Source: JAVBOP01 sp031550405 | GTDB lineage: Bacteria; Bacteroidota; Ignavibacteria; Kapaibacteriales; UBA2268 | Length of the DNA: 17,003 nucleotides | NCBI GenBank assembly: GCA_031550405.1 | Contig: JAVBOP010000108.1 | Coordinates: 1 to 17,003, forward strand | Reading direction: 5' to 3' | Shown here: piece after piece, positions 7,508 to 15,146 of the stretch | Numbering within the stretch: position 1 is the first letter of the stretch | How the letters are laid out: every line of letters begins with the position of its first letter | The notes under the pieces: model-generated | Told to the model about the DNA's origin: nothing | The model's input: only the letters and a program-made list of their open reading frames with translations | Database searches by the model: none | Position numbers and translations under genes: made by a program

Positions 7508-7545
7508 AAAGGCAGTATAATTTTTCAATATGCTGCCTTTTTTTT
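7508..7545 (+). terminator. rho-independent terminator of the catalase gene
   Basis: AAAGGCAGTATA (7508-7519) pairs with TATGCTGCCTTT (7529-7540) with a single T-G wobble and a 9-nt loop. An eight-T run (7538-7545) follows. It starts 20 nt after the stop and is the strongest terminator in the window. Confidence 0.85.
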
Positions 7546-7727
7546 GCTGTCATTGTTATTAGTCTCTGTTCACACAAATTAGATAATTCTTTGTATATTT
7601 TTGTTATGAAATTTACAGCAACAGATTAGTAAATTAATGGCAGATTGTGGCTTAGTGGACAAAATTAATGGTATTATCATGCCTTTTTCTTCTAATAGAC
7701 AAAATTGTCGATATTTTCTTCTATGTT
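7546..7727. other. non-coding flank of the decayed transposase
   Basis: No credible gene. It contains GACAAAATTGTC (7698-7709), a perfect 12-bp palindrome, and a second GACAAAATT near 7659 about 40 bp away. These could be remains of an insertion-sequence end downstream of the decayed transposase, but I cannot identify a matching inverted repeat at the other side. Confidence 0.35.
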
Positions 7728-8178
7728 CTATAACAGTGGCTTACCATATATCAAACCCCTATTTTTTTTGTTTCTGTTGCTAAAAAAATCTTCTATGAAT
7801 TTCTTCTTGTGAGCCAAAATTAAGCCGTTGTGATTACGCAATTTGTTCTTCAAATCAGAAAAAAATCCATACAACATATTAGTTGTATTTGCAATGCTAA
7901 TCCCTTGTATTTCAAACAATTAAACAAATATGGAATATTATATTTCAGGCTAAAATAAGCACTTCTGACACGTTTATGAGTGTAAAAACTTTTGCCTGTT
8001 TTTGATGGAAATGAATATTCGTTAATAAAATCTTTCCATTCTTAAAGATTGCATAAAAGATGGAATTTTATGAACCATTGATGACATAGAACATATCAAA
8101 AACATGGTAATCGTCATAAAAAACACTATATTGCAAATTGGAGAAGTGAAAGAATTGGGCGGAGGGTGGAAATAGATG
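7728..8178 (-). pseudogene. decayed transposase, C-terminal part (IS256 type, variant)
   Basis: Minus-strand reading gives FKEWKDFINEYSFPSKTGKS, then FYTHKRVRSAYFSLKYNIPY and LF in one frame (about 8052-7925). A one-base frameshift near 7915-7925 leads to ANTTNMLYGFFSDLKNKL, then RNHNGLILAHKKKFIEDFF, ending at a TAG at 7730-7728. These blocks (THKR.RSAY.SLK.N.PYLF; NTTN..DG.F..LK.KL..H.GL) are those of the C-terminal half of IS256-like transposases common in Bacteroidota. An in-frame TAA lies at 8070-8068, and weakly similar sequence continues to about 8178. The N-terminal half is absent. The frameshift, stop and truncation mark it as a dead remnant. The exact family name is from memory of such proteins. 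Confidence 0.75.
8009..8028 (+). repeat. dispersed palindrome, TTAAT type, degenerate copy
   Basis: AAATGAA-TATTCG-TTAATAA, 17 of 20 bases like TTATGAATATTTGTTAATAA. On the minus strand it overlaps the FINEYSF codons of the transposase remnant, so it may be a chance match rather than a true member. Confidence 0.35.
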
Positions 8179-8184
8179 AATGAT

Positions 8185-8204
8185 TTATGAATATTTTTTA
8201 ATAA
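8185..8204 (+). repeat. dispersed palindrome, TTAAT type, 3 nt before the DUF3788 gene
   Basis: TTATGAA-TATTTT-TTAATAA. It almost touches the ATG at 8208 and occupies the place where a ribosome binding site would be. Confidence 0.65.
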
Positions 8205-8207
8205 AAT

Positions 8208-8621
8208 ATGCAGCTTTTAAAAGAACAGGATATATTTCCGACTAATGAAGTGCTTGCAAACACGCTCGGAAATTTGTACCCAATATTTGAAAAATTTACA
8301 AACACAATAACAAATTCTAAATTTTCGTTAATTCCTGAATGGCGATATTATAATGATGGCAAAGCCTGGCTATGCAAGGTATGTTATAAGAAAAAAACTA
8401 TGTTTTGGCTATCTATTTGGGAGAATTTTTTTAAAGTAACTTTTTATTTTACCGAAAAAAATACCGATATTGAGCAACTAAATATTGATGCAAAAATTAA
8501 AAATAATTTCAAAAACAGCAAACGTATTGGAAAATTAATTCCGCTCATAATTGATGTCGATGATGAAAAACAACTAAATGATATTTTGCAAATAATAGAA
8601 TATAAGAAAAATTTCAAATAA
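8208..8621 (+). CDS. DUF3788 family protein
   Basis: Small soluble protein of 137 residues, with no signal peptide or membrane segment. It shows the block typical of DUF3788: PEWRYYNDGKAWLCK at 43-57, KKKTMFWLSIWENFFKVTFY (61-80), FTEK, and the C-terminal IGKLIPLIIDVDDEKQL (107-123). The length is normal for the family. DUF3788 proteins have no established function. The gene has no Shine-Dalgarno site; a dispersed palindrome lies directly before its ATG. It is followed after 31 nt by aspS on the same strand, with another palindrome copy in that gap. Co-transcription is possible. Confidence 0.85.
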   Translation: MQLLKEQDIFPTNEVLANTLGNLYPIFEKFTNTITNSKFSLIPEWRYYNDGKAWLCKVCYKKKTMFWLSIWENFFKVTFYFTEKNTDIEQLNIDAKIKNNFKNSKRIGKLIPLIIDVDDEKQLNDILQIIEYKKNFK

Positions 8622-8626
8622 TCTAT

Positions 8627-8646
8627 TTATGAATAAATTTTAATAA
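8627..8646 (+). repeat. dispersed palindrome, TTAAT type, 6 nt before aspS
   Basis: TTATGAA-TAAATT-TTAATAA. It fills most of the 31-nt gap between the DUF3788 stop and the aspS ATG. Confidence 0.65.
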
Positions 8647-8652
8647 ATTACT

Positions 8653-10425
8653 ATGAACTGGAAAAAAAGAAATGCAAAATGTGGTGAACTCACCCAAGAA
8701 CAAATTTCTCAAAATTTTATTTTAAATGGCTGGATTCATAATGTCCGCGATATGGGCGGCTTGATTTTTATCGACTTGCGCGATAGATATGGCATTATGC
8801 AGCTCGTTATCGAACCCGAAAATAATCCCGAACTTGCAGAAAAAGCGAAGGATTTAAAATCAGAATTTGTTATTTGGGCGGAAGGCACTTTGCGGCTTCG
8901 TTCCAATCCAAATCCTAAAATACCAACAGGTTACATAGAATTATTGTTGGCGGATTTTGGTATAGTTAATAAATCTGATTTGCCGCCGTTTGAAATTGTT
9001 GATGACTTGGAAACGAATGAAGAAACTCGTTTACGCTATCGCTATTTGGATTTGCGTCGTCCTGCATTGCAGCGTAACTTTATTATACGCAACAAGTTAT
9101 ACCAAATAATGCACAGATATTTTGAAGAGCAAGGCTTCCTTGAAGTTGAAACACCAATTTTGATGAAATCTACGCCTGAAGGTGCAAGAGATTTCCTTGT
9201 TCCAAGCCGCATAAATAAGGGGAAATTCTATGCCTTACCTCAATCGCCTCAAATTTTTAAGCAGATTCTGATGGTTTCCGGTTTTGATAAATATATACAA
9301 ATCGTTAAGTGCTTTAGAGATGAAGACTTACGCTCTGACAGGCAGCCAGAATTTACGCAAATCGACATGGAAATGTCCTTTATTGATGCTGAAGATATTT
9401 TGACCGTAACTGAAGGATTTTTTGCTAAAGTTTGGAAAGAAATTCTCAATATTGATCTGCAAGTGCCTTTTAAACGTATGTGTTACGAAGAAGCGATGGG
9501 ACGATTTGGCAGCGATAAGCCGGATCTGCGCTTTGGAATGGAAATTGTAAATATTAATGAAATTGTTAAGCACTCTGAATTTAAGGTATTTGCCGACACT
9601 TTGGCAATGAATAACGGAAATATTGCATTAATCAATGCGAAAGGGGCGGGCAGTTATTCTCGCAAACAGTTGGATAATTTGACAGAATTTGCTAAAAAAT
9701 ATGGTGCGAAAGGCTTGGCTTACATTAAGTTTGACAAAGGCGAAATTAATTCTCCAATTGCTAAATTCTTGAAATCGGAGGAATTAGAAGCGATTAAACA
9801 AGCTGCGAATGCTGAAGATGGCGACTTGCTTTTGATTTCTTCCGATGAAAAATACCGTTCATTGACTATACTTGGTGCTTTGCGTTTGGAAATGGCGCGC
9901 CAGCTCGGTATTATGGAAAAAGTGCGTAACACATATAGTTTCCATTGGGTTGTAGATTTTCCACTGTTTGAATATGATGCGGAAGAAAATCGCTATGTCG
10001 CAATGCACCACCCATTTACTTCGCCAAAAGATGAAGATATTGCTATGCTTGATAAAGACCCAAGTCAAGCAAAAGCAAAGGCTTACGACTTAGTAGTAAA
10101 TGGTGCTGAGCTTGGCGGCGGCAGCATTCGCATCCATGATAATGAAATCCAGCAGAAGATGTTCAAATTGCTGGGATTAAGCGATGAAGATGCAGAAGAA
10201 AAATTTGGCTATTTGCTTAAAGCGTTGAAGTTCGGGGCACCACCTCATGGCGGAATCGCACTCGGCTTGGACAGAATAGTTATGACACTTGCAGGCACAG
10301 AAAATATTCGCGATGTCATCGCATTCCCTAAAACTACAACAGGCACTTCATTGATGGACGGAGCGCCGACCGGCGTCGATGAAAAGCAGCTTGCGGAGCT
10401 GGGAATAGCGGTTTTGAAGCAGTAG
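8653..10425 (+). CDS. aspS: aspartyl-tRNA synthetase
   Basis: Class II aminoacyl-tRNA synthetase that charges tRNA with aspartate. The 590 residues are the usual bacterial length. An N-terminal OB anticodon-binding domain (about 1-110, GWIHNVRDMGGLIFIDLRDR at 26-45) is followed by a linker and the catalytic core, with YRYLDLRR at 129-136, TPEGARDFLVPSR at 174-186 and motif 2 FRDEDLRSDRQPEFTQID at 221-238. The bacterial GAD insertion occupies about 290-420. Then come HHPFTSPKD at 452-460, GGGSIRIH at 488-495 and motif 3 GIALGLDRIVM at 534-544. M34 aligns with the position (Leu in E. coli, His in non-discriminating enzymes) used to judge tRNA-Asn mischarging, so that property is undecided here. 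No Shine-Dalgarno site is seen. A terminator follows the stop. Confidence 0.97.
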   Translation: MNWKKRNAKCGELTQEQISQNFILNGWIHNVRDMGGLIFIDLRDRYGIMQLVIEPENNPELAEKAKDLKSEFVIWAEGTLRLRSNPNPKIPTGYIELLLADFGIVNKSDLPPFEIVDDLETNEETRLRYRYLDLRRPALQRNFIIRNKLYQIMHRYFEEQGFLEVETPILMKSTPEGARDFLVPSRINKGKFYALPQSPQIFKQILMVSGFDKYIQIVKCFRDEDLRSDRQPEFTQIDMEMSFIDAEDILTVTEGFFAKVWKEILNIDLQVPFKRMCYEEAMGRFGSDKPDLRFGMEIVNINEIVKHSEFKVFADTLAMNNGNIALINAKGAGSYSRKQLDNLTEFAKKYGAKGLAYIKFDKGEINSPIAKFLKSEELEAIKQAANAEDGDLLLISSDEKYRSLTILGALRLEMARQLGIMEKVRNTYSFHWVVDFPLFEYDAEENRYVAMHHPFTSPKDEDIAMLDKDPSQAKAKAYDLVVNGAELGGGSIRIHDNEIQQKMFKLLGLSDEDAEEKFGYLLKALKFGAPPHGGIALGLDRIVMTLAGTENIRDVIAFPKTTTGTSLMDGAPTGVDEKQLAELGIAVLKQ

Positions 10426-10455
10426 AAAATGTTTGCTGAAACAGAAATGAATTTT

Positions 10456-10485
10456 AAGGCTTGAAATAAAATCAAGCCTTTTTTT
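10456..10485 (+). terminator. rho-independent terminator of aspS
   Basis: AAGGCTTGA (10456-10464) pairs perfectly with TCAAGCCTT (10472-10480) around a 7-nt loop, followed by a T run to 10485. It lies 30 nt after the aspS stop. Confidence 0.85.
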
Positions 10486-10668
10486 GCACAATAGTTTTAT
10501 GATTTTTTTTTCATTATCTAATTCATTTAAATAAATTATCTATTTGTCGAAAATATTTTAAGTAAAATTATAAATTTATTTTTGAAAGCACGTAAGATCA
10601 TGTAATATAAATATGTTATTGCAAATGATTTATTAGAGGAAATGGAATTACAGGTTCAATTGTCAAAC

Positions 10669-12519
10669 TTAATTTCCATATTTTAAAACGGTGTCGGATA
10701 GTTTCTGCCGTTCTTCACTGATGAGTTTCCACTGAAGAAGGAATTTTTCATCGGCTTGCGGCATGTTGCGGCGCAAGTCTTCAAGCTCGGCGTCGATAAT
10801 TTTGATACGCAATTTGAATAAAGGAATAACAATATTTTTTTCCAAATTACCAGTATTTGATTCTTCAAAATCTATAAAATCTTTCCAGCGTTGATTTTCC
10901 TCTATATTAATCAATTTTAATTCAGAAACAATTGAAATTAAATGCTCATCAATATCGCTATCTTCTAATATTGCTTGAATTATGTTAGCATTGTCCCAAT
11001 GTTCATAAATTATTTCAAATATTATTTTTCCTAAATCCGATAAAAAATTCTTTTCAGAAATCTGATATTCATTAACCAATATGGAAAAATTTTTGGCGCC
11101 CTGCAAAGCAAAATGCAATATTTCCTTTTCTTCGGGAAATAAATTTTCAATATTATATTCTTCTTCAATTATTAATTTTTTTTCATTTTTCTGCTCCGTA
11201 GTTGCCTGTTTTTTCATATTTTTCTGAACATTATTTTTTTCCTGCAGATAGATTTCCCGCAATATTTCTCTTGAAATCTTAAAAATTTCTTCTATATTTT
11301 CGATATAAAATACATGCTGTGATTTATCCGGAACAGATAAAATTATATTTATAATATTTTTTATAGTTGCAGATTTTTCGGCAGGAGTTGTTAATTTGCC
11401 TTCATTTGCGAGCTTTTTGCAAATAAAATCGACGAAAGAAAAATAGTGATTTTTGAGATATTCAAAGCGTTCGGCGCCATCAACGGAATTAATCAGCGAA
11501 TCGGGATCTTCATTTTCGCTCAGCATAATTATCCGCAAATCATAGCCGATTTCGAGAGCAGGAATAATGCTTCTCTCCGCAGCATTTTGTCCCGCTGTAT
11601 CGCCATCAAACATGAGATATAAAACATCCGTATTCGTATGTTTTTTCAATGATTTAAGCTGTTCGTACGTCAATGCGGTTCCACATGGAGCAACGACATT
11701 TTTTATGCCCGCCTGATGTAGGGAAATCACATCAATATATCCTTCAACAATTATTGCCTCATTTTTTTTGCGAATTTCATTTTTAGCTTCAAAAAGTCCA
11801 TACAGCGTCTGTTTTTTGTCGTAAATTATTGAATCTGCTGAGTTTATGTATTTTCCGGCAGTATCACTTTCCGACAGTTTCCTCGCACCAAAAGCGATTG
11901 TTCTACCGAGGAAATCGCGTATTGGAAACATGGCGCGCCCGCGAAAAAAATCATAAACCTTATTATCCTTTCTCCTGATAATTCCAGAATCAATTAACAA
12001 CTGTTCTTCTAACCCCTTGCGTTTCAACTCCTTATACAGATTGTCGAATCCGGGAGGCGAATATCCCAAGCCAAAAACGGACATAATTTCGGGTAACAAT
12101 TTTCTTTCTGAAAAATAATCATAAGCCACGCTGCCAATTTGGAACTTCAAAAGAGAGGCATAATACTCTTGCGCAGAAGCATATATGTTCCGGAACAGCG
12201 ACTCTTGCGAATCGTCTATCTCATTATATATGTGTAGGTTAATGCCATATCTATTGGCAAGAAGAAGCATCGTTTCATAAAAAGACAGATTAAGGTATTT
12301 TTCCAAAAAAGTAATAGTATTGCCTGATTCGCCACAGCCAAAGCAATGAAACAGCCCTTCTGCTGAAACCGAAAAAGAAGGCGTTTTTTCATTGTGAAAC
12401 GGGCATAACCCTTTGTAATTATTCTTGCTTGTGGGCTTCAAGTCCACATATTCACCAATAATTTCAACAATTTCCGCTCTCCTTTTAATTTCCTCTATCA
12501 CATCTTTCGGTATCCTCAT
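10669..12519 (-). CDS. dnaG: DNA primase DnaG
   Basis: Makes the RNA primers for DNA replication and is recruited by the DnaB helicase. The 616 residues have the standard layout. The N-terminal CHC2 zinc-binding domain has C39, H42, C59 and C62, in CPFHNEKTPSFS and HCFGCGESG. The catalytic core follows, with the TOPRIM domain at about 254-345: the acidic Glu is in IIVEGYIDV (257-265), followed by APCGTALT (277-284) and the FDGDTAG motif (304-310). A poorly conserved Lys/Glu-rich linker precedes the C-terminal helicase-binding domain (about 460-616). The gene starts 20 nt after the dnaB stop on the same strand, which indicates an operon. It converges on aspS, with 243 nt of A+T-rich DNA between them. 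Confidence 0.97.
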   Translation of the reverse strand: MRIPKDVIEEIKRRAEIVEIIGEYVDLKPTSKNNYKGLCPFHNEKTPSFSVSAEGLFHCFGCGESGNTITFLEKYLNLSFYETMLLLANRYGINLHIYNEIDDSQESLFRNIYASAQEYYASLLKFQIGSVAYDYFSERKLLPEIMSVFGLGYSPPGFDNLYKELKRKGLEEQLLIDSGIIRRKDNKVYDFFRGRAMFPIRDFLGRTIAFGARKLSESDTAGKYINSADSIIYDKKQTLYGLFEAKNEIRKKNEAIIVEGYIDVISLHQAGIKNVVAPCGTALTYEQLKSLKKHTNTDVLYLMFDGDTAGQNAAERSIIPALEIGYDLRIIMLSENEDPDSLINSVDGAERFEYLKNHYFSFVDFICKKLANEGKLTTPAEKSATIKNIINIILSVPDKSQHVFYIENIEEIFKISREILREIYLQEKNNVQKNMKKQATTEQKNEKKLIIEEEYNIENLFPEEKEILHFALQGAKNFSILVNEYQISEKNFLSDLGKIIFEIIYEHWDNANIIQAILEDSDIDEHLISIVSELKLINIEENQRWKDFIDFEESNTGNLEKNIVIPLFKLRIKIIDAELEDLRRNMPQADEKFLLQWKLISEERQKLSDTVLKYGN

Positions 12520-12539
12520 TTTAACTCACCCCTGCATAT

Positions 12540-14042
12540 TTAAAAAACGACTTCGTCTTTTGGGGTGTGTATTGATTGCCGGTTCTGCTCCTGTATGTCG
12601 TTAAACCGTGTTTCGCGGGAGGTGAACTTGACAAAATCAGGAATGAACGACAGATCCACTATTCCCGTTGCGCCATTTCGATGCTTGCTGATAATGATTT
12701 GCGCAAGGTTCTGCCAGTTGTTTTGTGCAACAATATCCTGATTTTTTTCATAATATTCCGGCCGGTGTATAAACATGACCACATCGGCATCCTGCTCGAT
12801 ACTGCCCGATTCGCGCAAATCCGAAAGCATGGGGATTTTGTCCTTGCCTGTACGGGTCTCAACGCTGCGGTTAAGCTGCGCCAGTGCCAGCACCGGTATT
12901 TCCAATTCCCGTGCTATCTGCTTCAAAGTAGCCGATATTATCGCAATTTCCCGCTCGCGGCTATCCGCCTTTATCGATTGCAGCAATTGCAAATAATCCA
13001 CAACCACAAGCTGTATATCGCGCTCTGCCTTAAGCCGGCGGCACTTTGAACGCATTTCCATAATTGAAAGCGAAGGCGAATCGTCGAAATATAGAGGCAA
13101 TGTGGACAGGCGACTCAAGCCATTGACTACACGCTGCATATCGTCTTTAGTCCTGCCGCTTATAAGCTGGCGCAAGTTAATGTCAATAATAGAACTTAGC
13201 ATTCTAAGCACAAGCTGCACAGAACTCATTTCCAGCGAAAAGAATGCCACCGGATTTTCATATTTCATCGCTGCATTCAGCGCTATTGCCAGTGCAAATG
13301 CCGTTTTGCCCATCGACGGACGCGCTGCAAGTATCGCCAGTTCCGATTTCTGCAACCCACCGTTAAGCATGGTATCAAGAGCATTAAACCCGGTTGGAAC
13401 GCCATTCTGTCCTTTATCATTGCTCATAATAGTATTCAGAAGCTTCATAGTATCCGTGGCAAGTGCATTCATCGTCTTATAATTCTTGCGTATCCTTTGC
13501 TCGGCAATGGCAAATATTTTTGCTTCAGTGCTGTCGATTTCCTCCAAAACATCGGTCGTCTCGTCATAATTCCGGGTCAATACCTCTTCGGCAAGGTTAA
13601 TAAGGCAGCGCTTGAAATATTTTTCCTGAACTATACGCGCATGGCTTTCAACATGTGCGGCAGTCGGAGTTAAGAGATTGATTTCGCTCAAATAATATGT
13701 GCCGCCAACGTCTTCGAGCATTCCCATTTTGCTCAGATAGTTTGTAAGCGAAATTATATCGGGCACAATATTTTTCCTGTCAAGCTCGATAATCGCCTTA
13801 TAAATCATCTGGTGGCGAGGCTCATAGAATACCTGTTCGGGCATATTGCCAGCCTTGTTTGATTTTTCGGGATTTGTACTTTCGGACGAAAAGATATTAA
13901 TTGCCTTATATACGGCTTCGCGGCTAAGCATCATCGCGCCAAGCACAGCTACTTCAGCATCTATTGCTTGCGGCGCCTTTCGTCCGCGCAGCGTATCCGC
14001 AGCATTTTTAATTATATTATTTTTCAGTGGGTTAGCTTTCAT
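12540..14042 (-). CDS. dnaB: replicative DNA helicase DnaB
   Basis: Hexameric helicase that unwinds DNA at the replication fork. The 500 residues include the N-terminal domain (about 20-180, starting APQAIDAEVAVLGAMML) and the RecA-like motor. Walker A is ARPSMGKTAF (240-249), FFSLEMSS lies at 267-274, and Walker B is VVVDYLQL (346-353). DLRESGSIEQDAD (408-420), HRPEYY with R427, and KHRNG (453-457) follow. There is no intein. A 15-20 residue Ser/Asn-rich insertion (about 52-70) interrupts the N-terminal domain relative to typical DnaB. The gene leads the dnaB-dnaG pair, and the close spacing puts helicase and primase under one promoter. A dispersed palindrome lies 27 nt upstream of the ATG. 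Confidence 0.97.
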   Translation of the reverse strand: MKANPLKNNIIKNAADTLRGRKAPQAIDAEVAVLGAMMLSREAVYKAINIFSSESTNPEKSNKAGNMPEQVFYEPRHQMIYKAIIELDRKNIVPDIISLTNYLSKMGMLEDVGGTYYLSEINLLTPTAAHVESHARIVQEKYFKRCLINLAEEVLTRNYDETTDVLEEIDSTEAKIFAIAEQRIRKNYKTMNALATDTMKLLNTIMSNDKGQNGVPTGFNALDTMLNGGLQKSELAILAARPSMGKTAFALAIALNAAMKYENPVAFFSLEMSSVQLVLRMLSSIIDINLRQLISGRTKDDMQRVVNGLSRLSTLPLYFDDSPSLSIMEMRSKCRRLKAERDIQLVVVDYLQLLQSIKADSREREIAIISATLKQIARELEIPVLALAQLNRSVETRTGKDKIPMLSDLRESGSIEQDADVVMFIHRPEYYEKNQDIVAQNNWQNLAQIIISKHRNGATGIVDLSFIPDFVKFTSRETRFNDIQEQNRQSIHTPKDEVVF

Positions 14043-14069
14043 ATAACATGTCGTAATTACAATATAGAA

Positions 14070-14089
14070 TTATGAATATTTGTTAATAA
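14070..14089 (-). repeat. dispersed palindrome, TTAAT type, upstream of dnaB
   Basis: Plus-strand text is TTATGAATATTTGTTAATAA, the consensus itself. It is oriented away from dnaB, whose ATG ends 27 nt to the left. Because the arms are nearly symmetric, orientation may not matter. Confidence 0.65.
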
Positions 14090-14231
14090 ATCTGTGATTC
14101 AAATTTTACATATCTTTTAAAATTGTTCAAAATAGCTTGCCAGCCATTGCGCTGCATTGATTTGCACTTCGACGACAATAGTTGTCTTCCATTTTATTAA
14201 AAATAAATTATTAAAAACATAATATCTTGCA

Positions 14232-14966
14232 CTATTTTTTGAAATTCAAGTATTCATTCCAAAATAAAAATAGCTCCCAAGTAGCAACAACATCACGCAT
14301 ACAATACTCTGCAATGTCTTTGATTTTGCCTTGTTCAAAAAATTCAGGCACAAGCGAACCGTCAAGACCCTGTGCTTTGGGCGAAGTGATGCCAAAACTG
14401 TGAGCATAAAAATCGAAATTGAAACGCTTTGTCGCGCCATATTGAACAGGGTTATAGAAAGTCAATTCATCAATTAAATCTATATGTTTCGGATAGTTAA
14501 ACTTTGTTCCCGCCATCAGGTTAAACGTAGGTCGAATCCTGTGCACAGCCGAGCGCAGCGCAATAAAAGGAGCATCAAAATTGCGCCCATTAAAGCTAAT
14601 CAACGTTGGATATTTATAGTGAACAAGCAGCTTCCAGAAATCCTCAAGCACCTTTCGCTCGGAAGAAATCTGCATTTTGACATTATCCACCAAAAGCTCA
14701 TCGGCTACAGTTTCCGCCTCCGAATCGGGATTTGTCGCCAAAACACCTTTGCTAATCATGTTCCATCCCGTTTCGGTGCGTTCAAAAATCATGCACGCAA
14801 TACATACAATGCGCGCCGTCAGCGGAGTTAGCGAGCGCATAAACATGCGATTTTCGATTTCCTCTTCTGTGCTGGTTCCGCGCAACCAATATTCCTGCTG
14901 GCTCTGCGACAGCGAATCCCATTCCAAAGGAGCCGTTTCTATATCAAAAACAAAATAATTTTCCAT
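14232..14966 (-). CDS. DnaQ-like 3'-5' exonuclease (PolB-exonuclease-like family)
   Basis: Predicted 3'-5' exonuclease with an RNase H fold. The 244 residues show the three exonuclease motifs: FDIETAP at 7-13 (D8, E10), SFNGRNFDAPF at 124-134 (N126, D131), and YCMRD at 221-225 (Y221, D225). This arrangement with a YxxxD third motif and the SFNGRNFD block matches the stand-alone exonuclease family related to the proofreading domain of family-B DNA polymerases. I chose the ATG at 14966 (MENYFVFDIETAP). An upstream in-frame ATG at 14996 would add ten hydrophobic residues without homology. Two TATTTTTG boxes just upstream (14978-14985 and 14970-14977, minus strand) resemble a -7 element. It lies upstream of dnaB-dnaG on the same strand but is 189 nt away, so it may be a separate unit. 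Its natural substrate is unknown. Confidence 0.85.
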   Translation of the reverse strand: MENYFVFDIETAPLEWDSLSQSQQEYWLRGTSTEEEIENRMFMRSLTPLTARIVCIACMIFERTETGWNMISKGVLATNPDSEAETVADELLVDNVKMQISSERKVLEDFWKLLVHYKYPTLISFNGRNFDAPFIALRSAVHRIRPTFNLMAGTKFNYPKHIDLIDELTFYNPVQYGATKRFNFDFYAHSFGITSPKAQGLDGSLVPEFFEQGKIKDIAEYCMRDVVATWELFLFWNEYLNFKK

Positions 14967-15029
14967 GCACAAAAATACAAAAATATAAGTTACCATCAGC
15001 AGAAGAATTATGAAAGAGATGTTGGAGTA

Positions 15030-15049
15030 TTATGAATTTCTGTTCAGAA
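15030..15049 (+). repeat. dispersed palindrome, TTCA type, divergent gap
   Basis: TTATGAA-TTTCTG-TTCAGAA, one mismatch in the right arm. It lies in the gap between the divergent exonuclease and DUF2092 genes. Confidence 0.45.
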
Positions 15050-15072
15050 GCCTTTGGTGGTATAAAAAAATA

Positions 15073-15103
15073 ATTGCACGTATTAAACGTATTTATATGT
15101 TGG
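15073..15103 (+). promoter_or_regulatory. candidate promoter of the DUF2092 gene
   Basis: ATTG at 15073-15076, 19 bases, then TATGTTGG at 15096-15103, one base off TAnnTTTG. The spacing is the same as in the candidate tnaA promoter. It would give a leader of about 40 nt. Confidence 0.35.
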
Positions 15104-15146
15104 AATTCATAGATATAATTTTTAACCTCATTTATTTTAAATAATT

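Noticed and set aside
12576..13049. 157-codon plus-strand frame opposite dnaB
   Set aside because: Antisense shadow of a clearly coding DnaB region; no domain or ribosome site.
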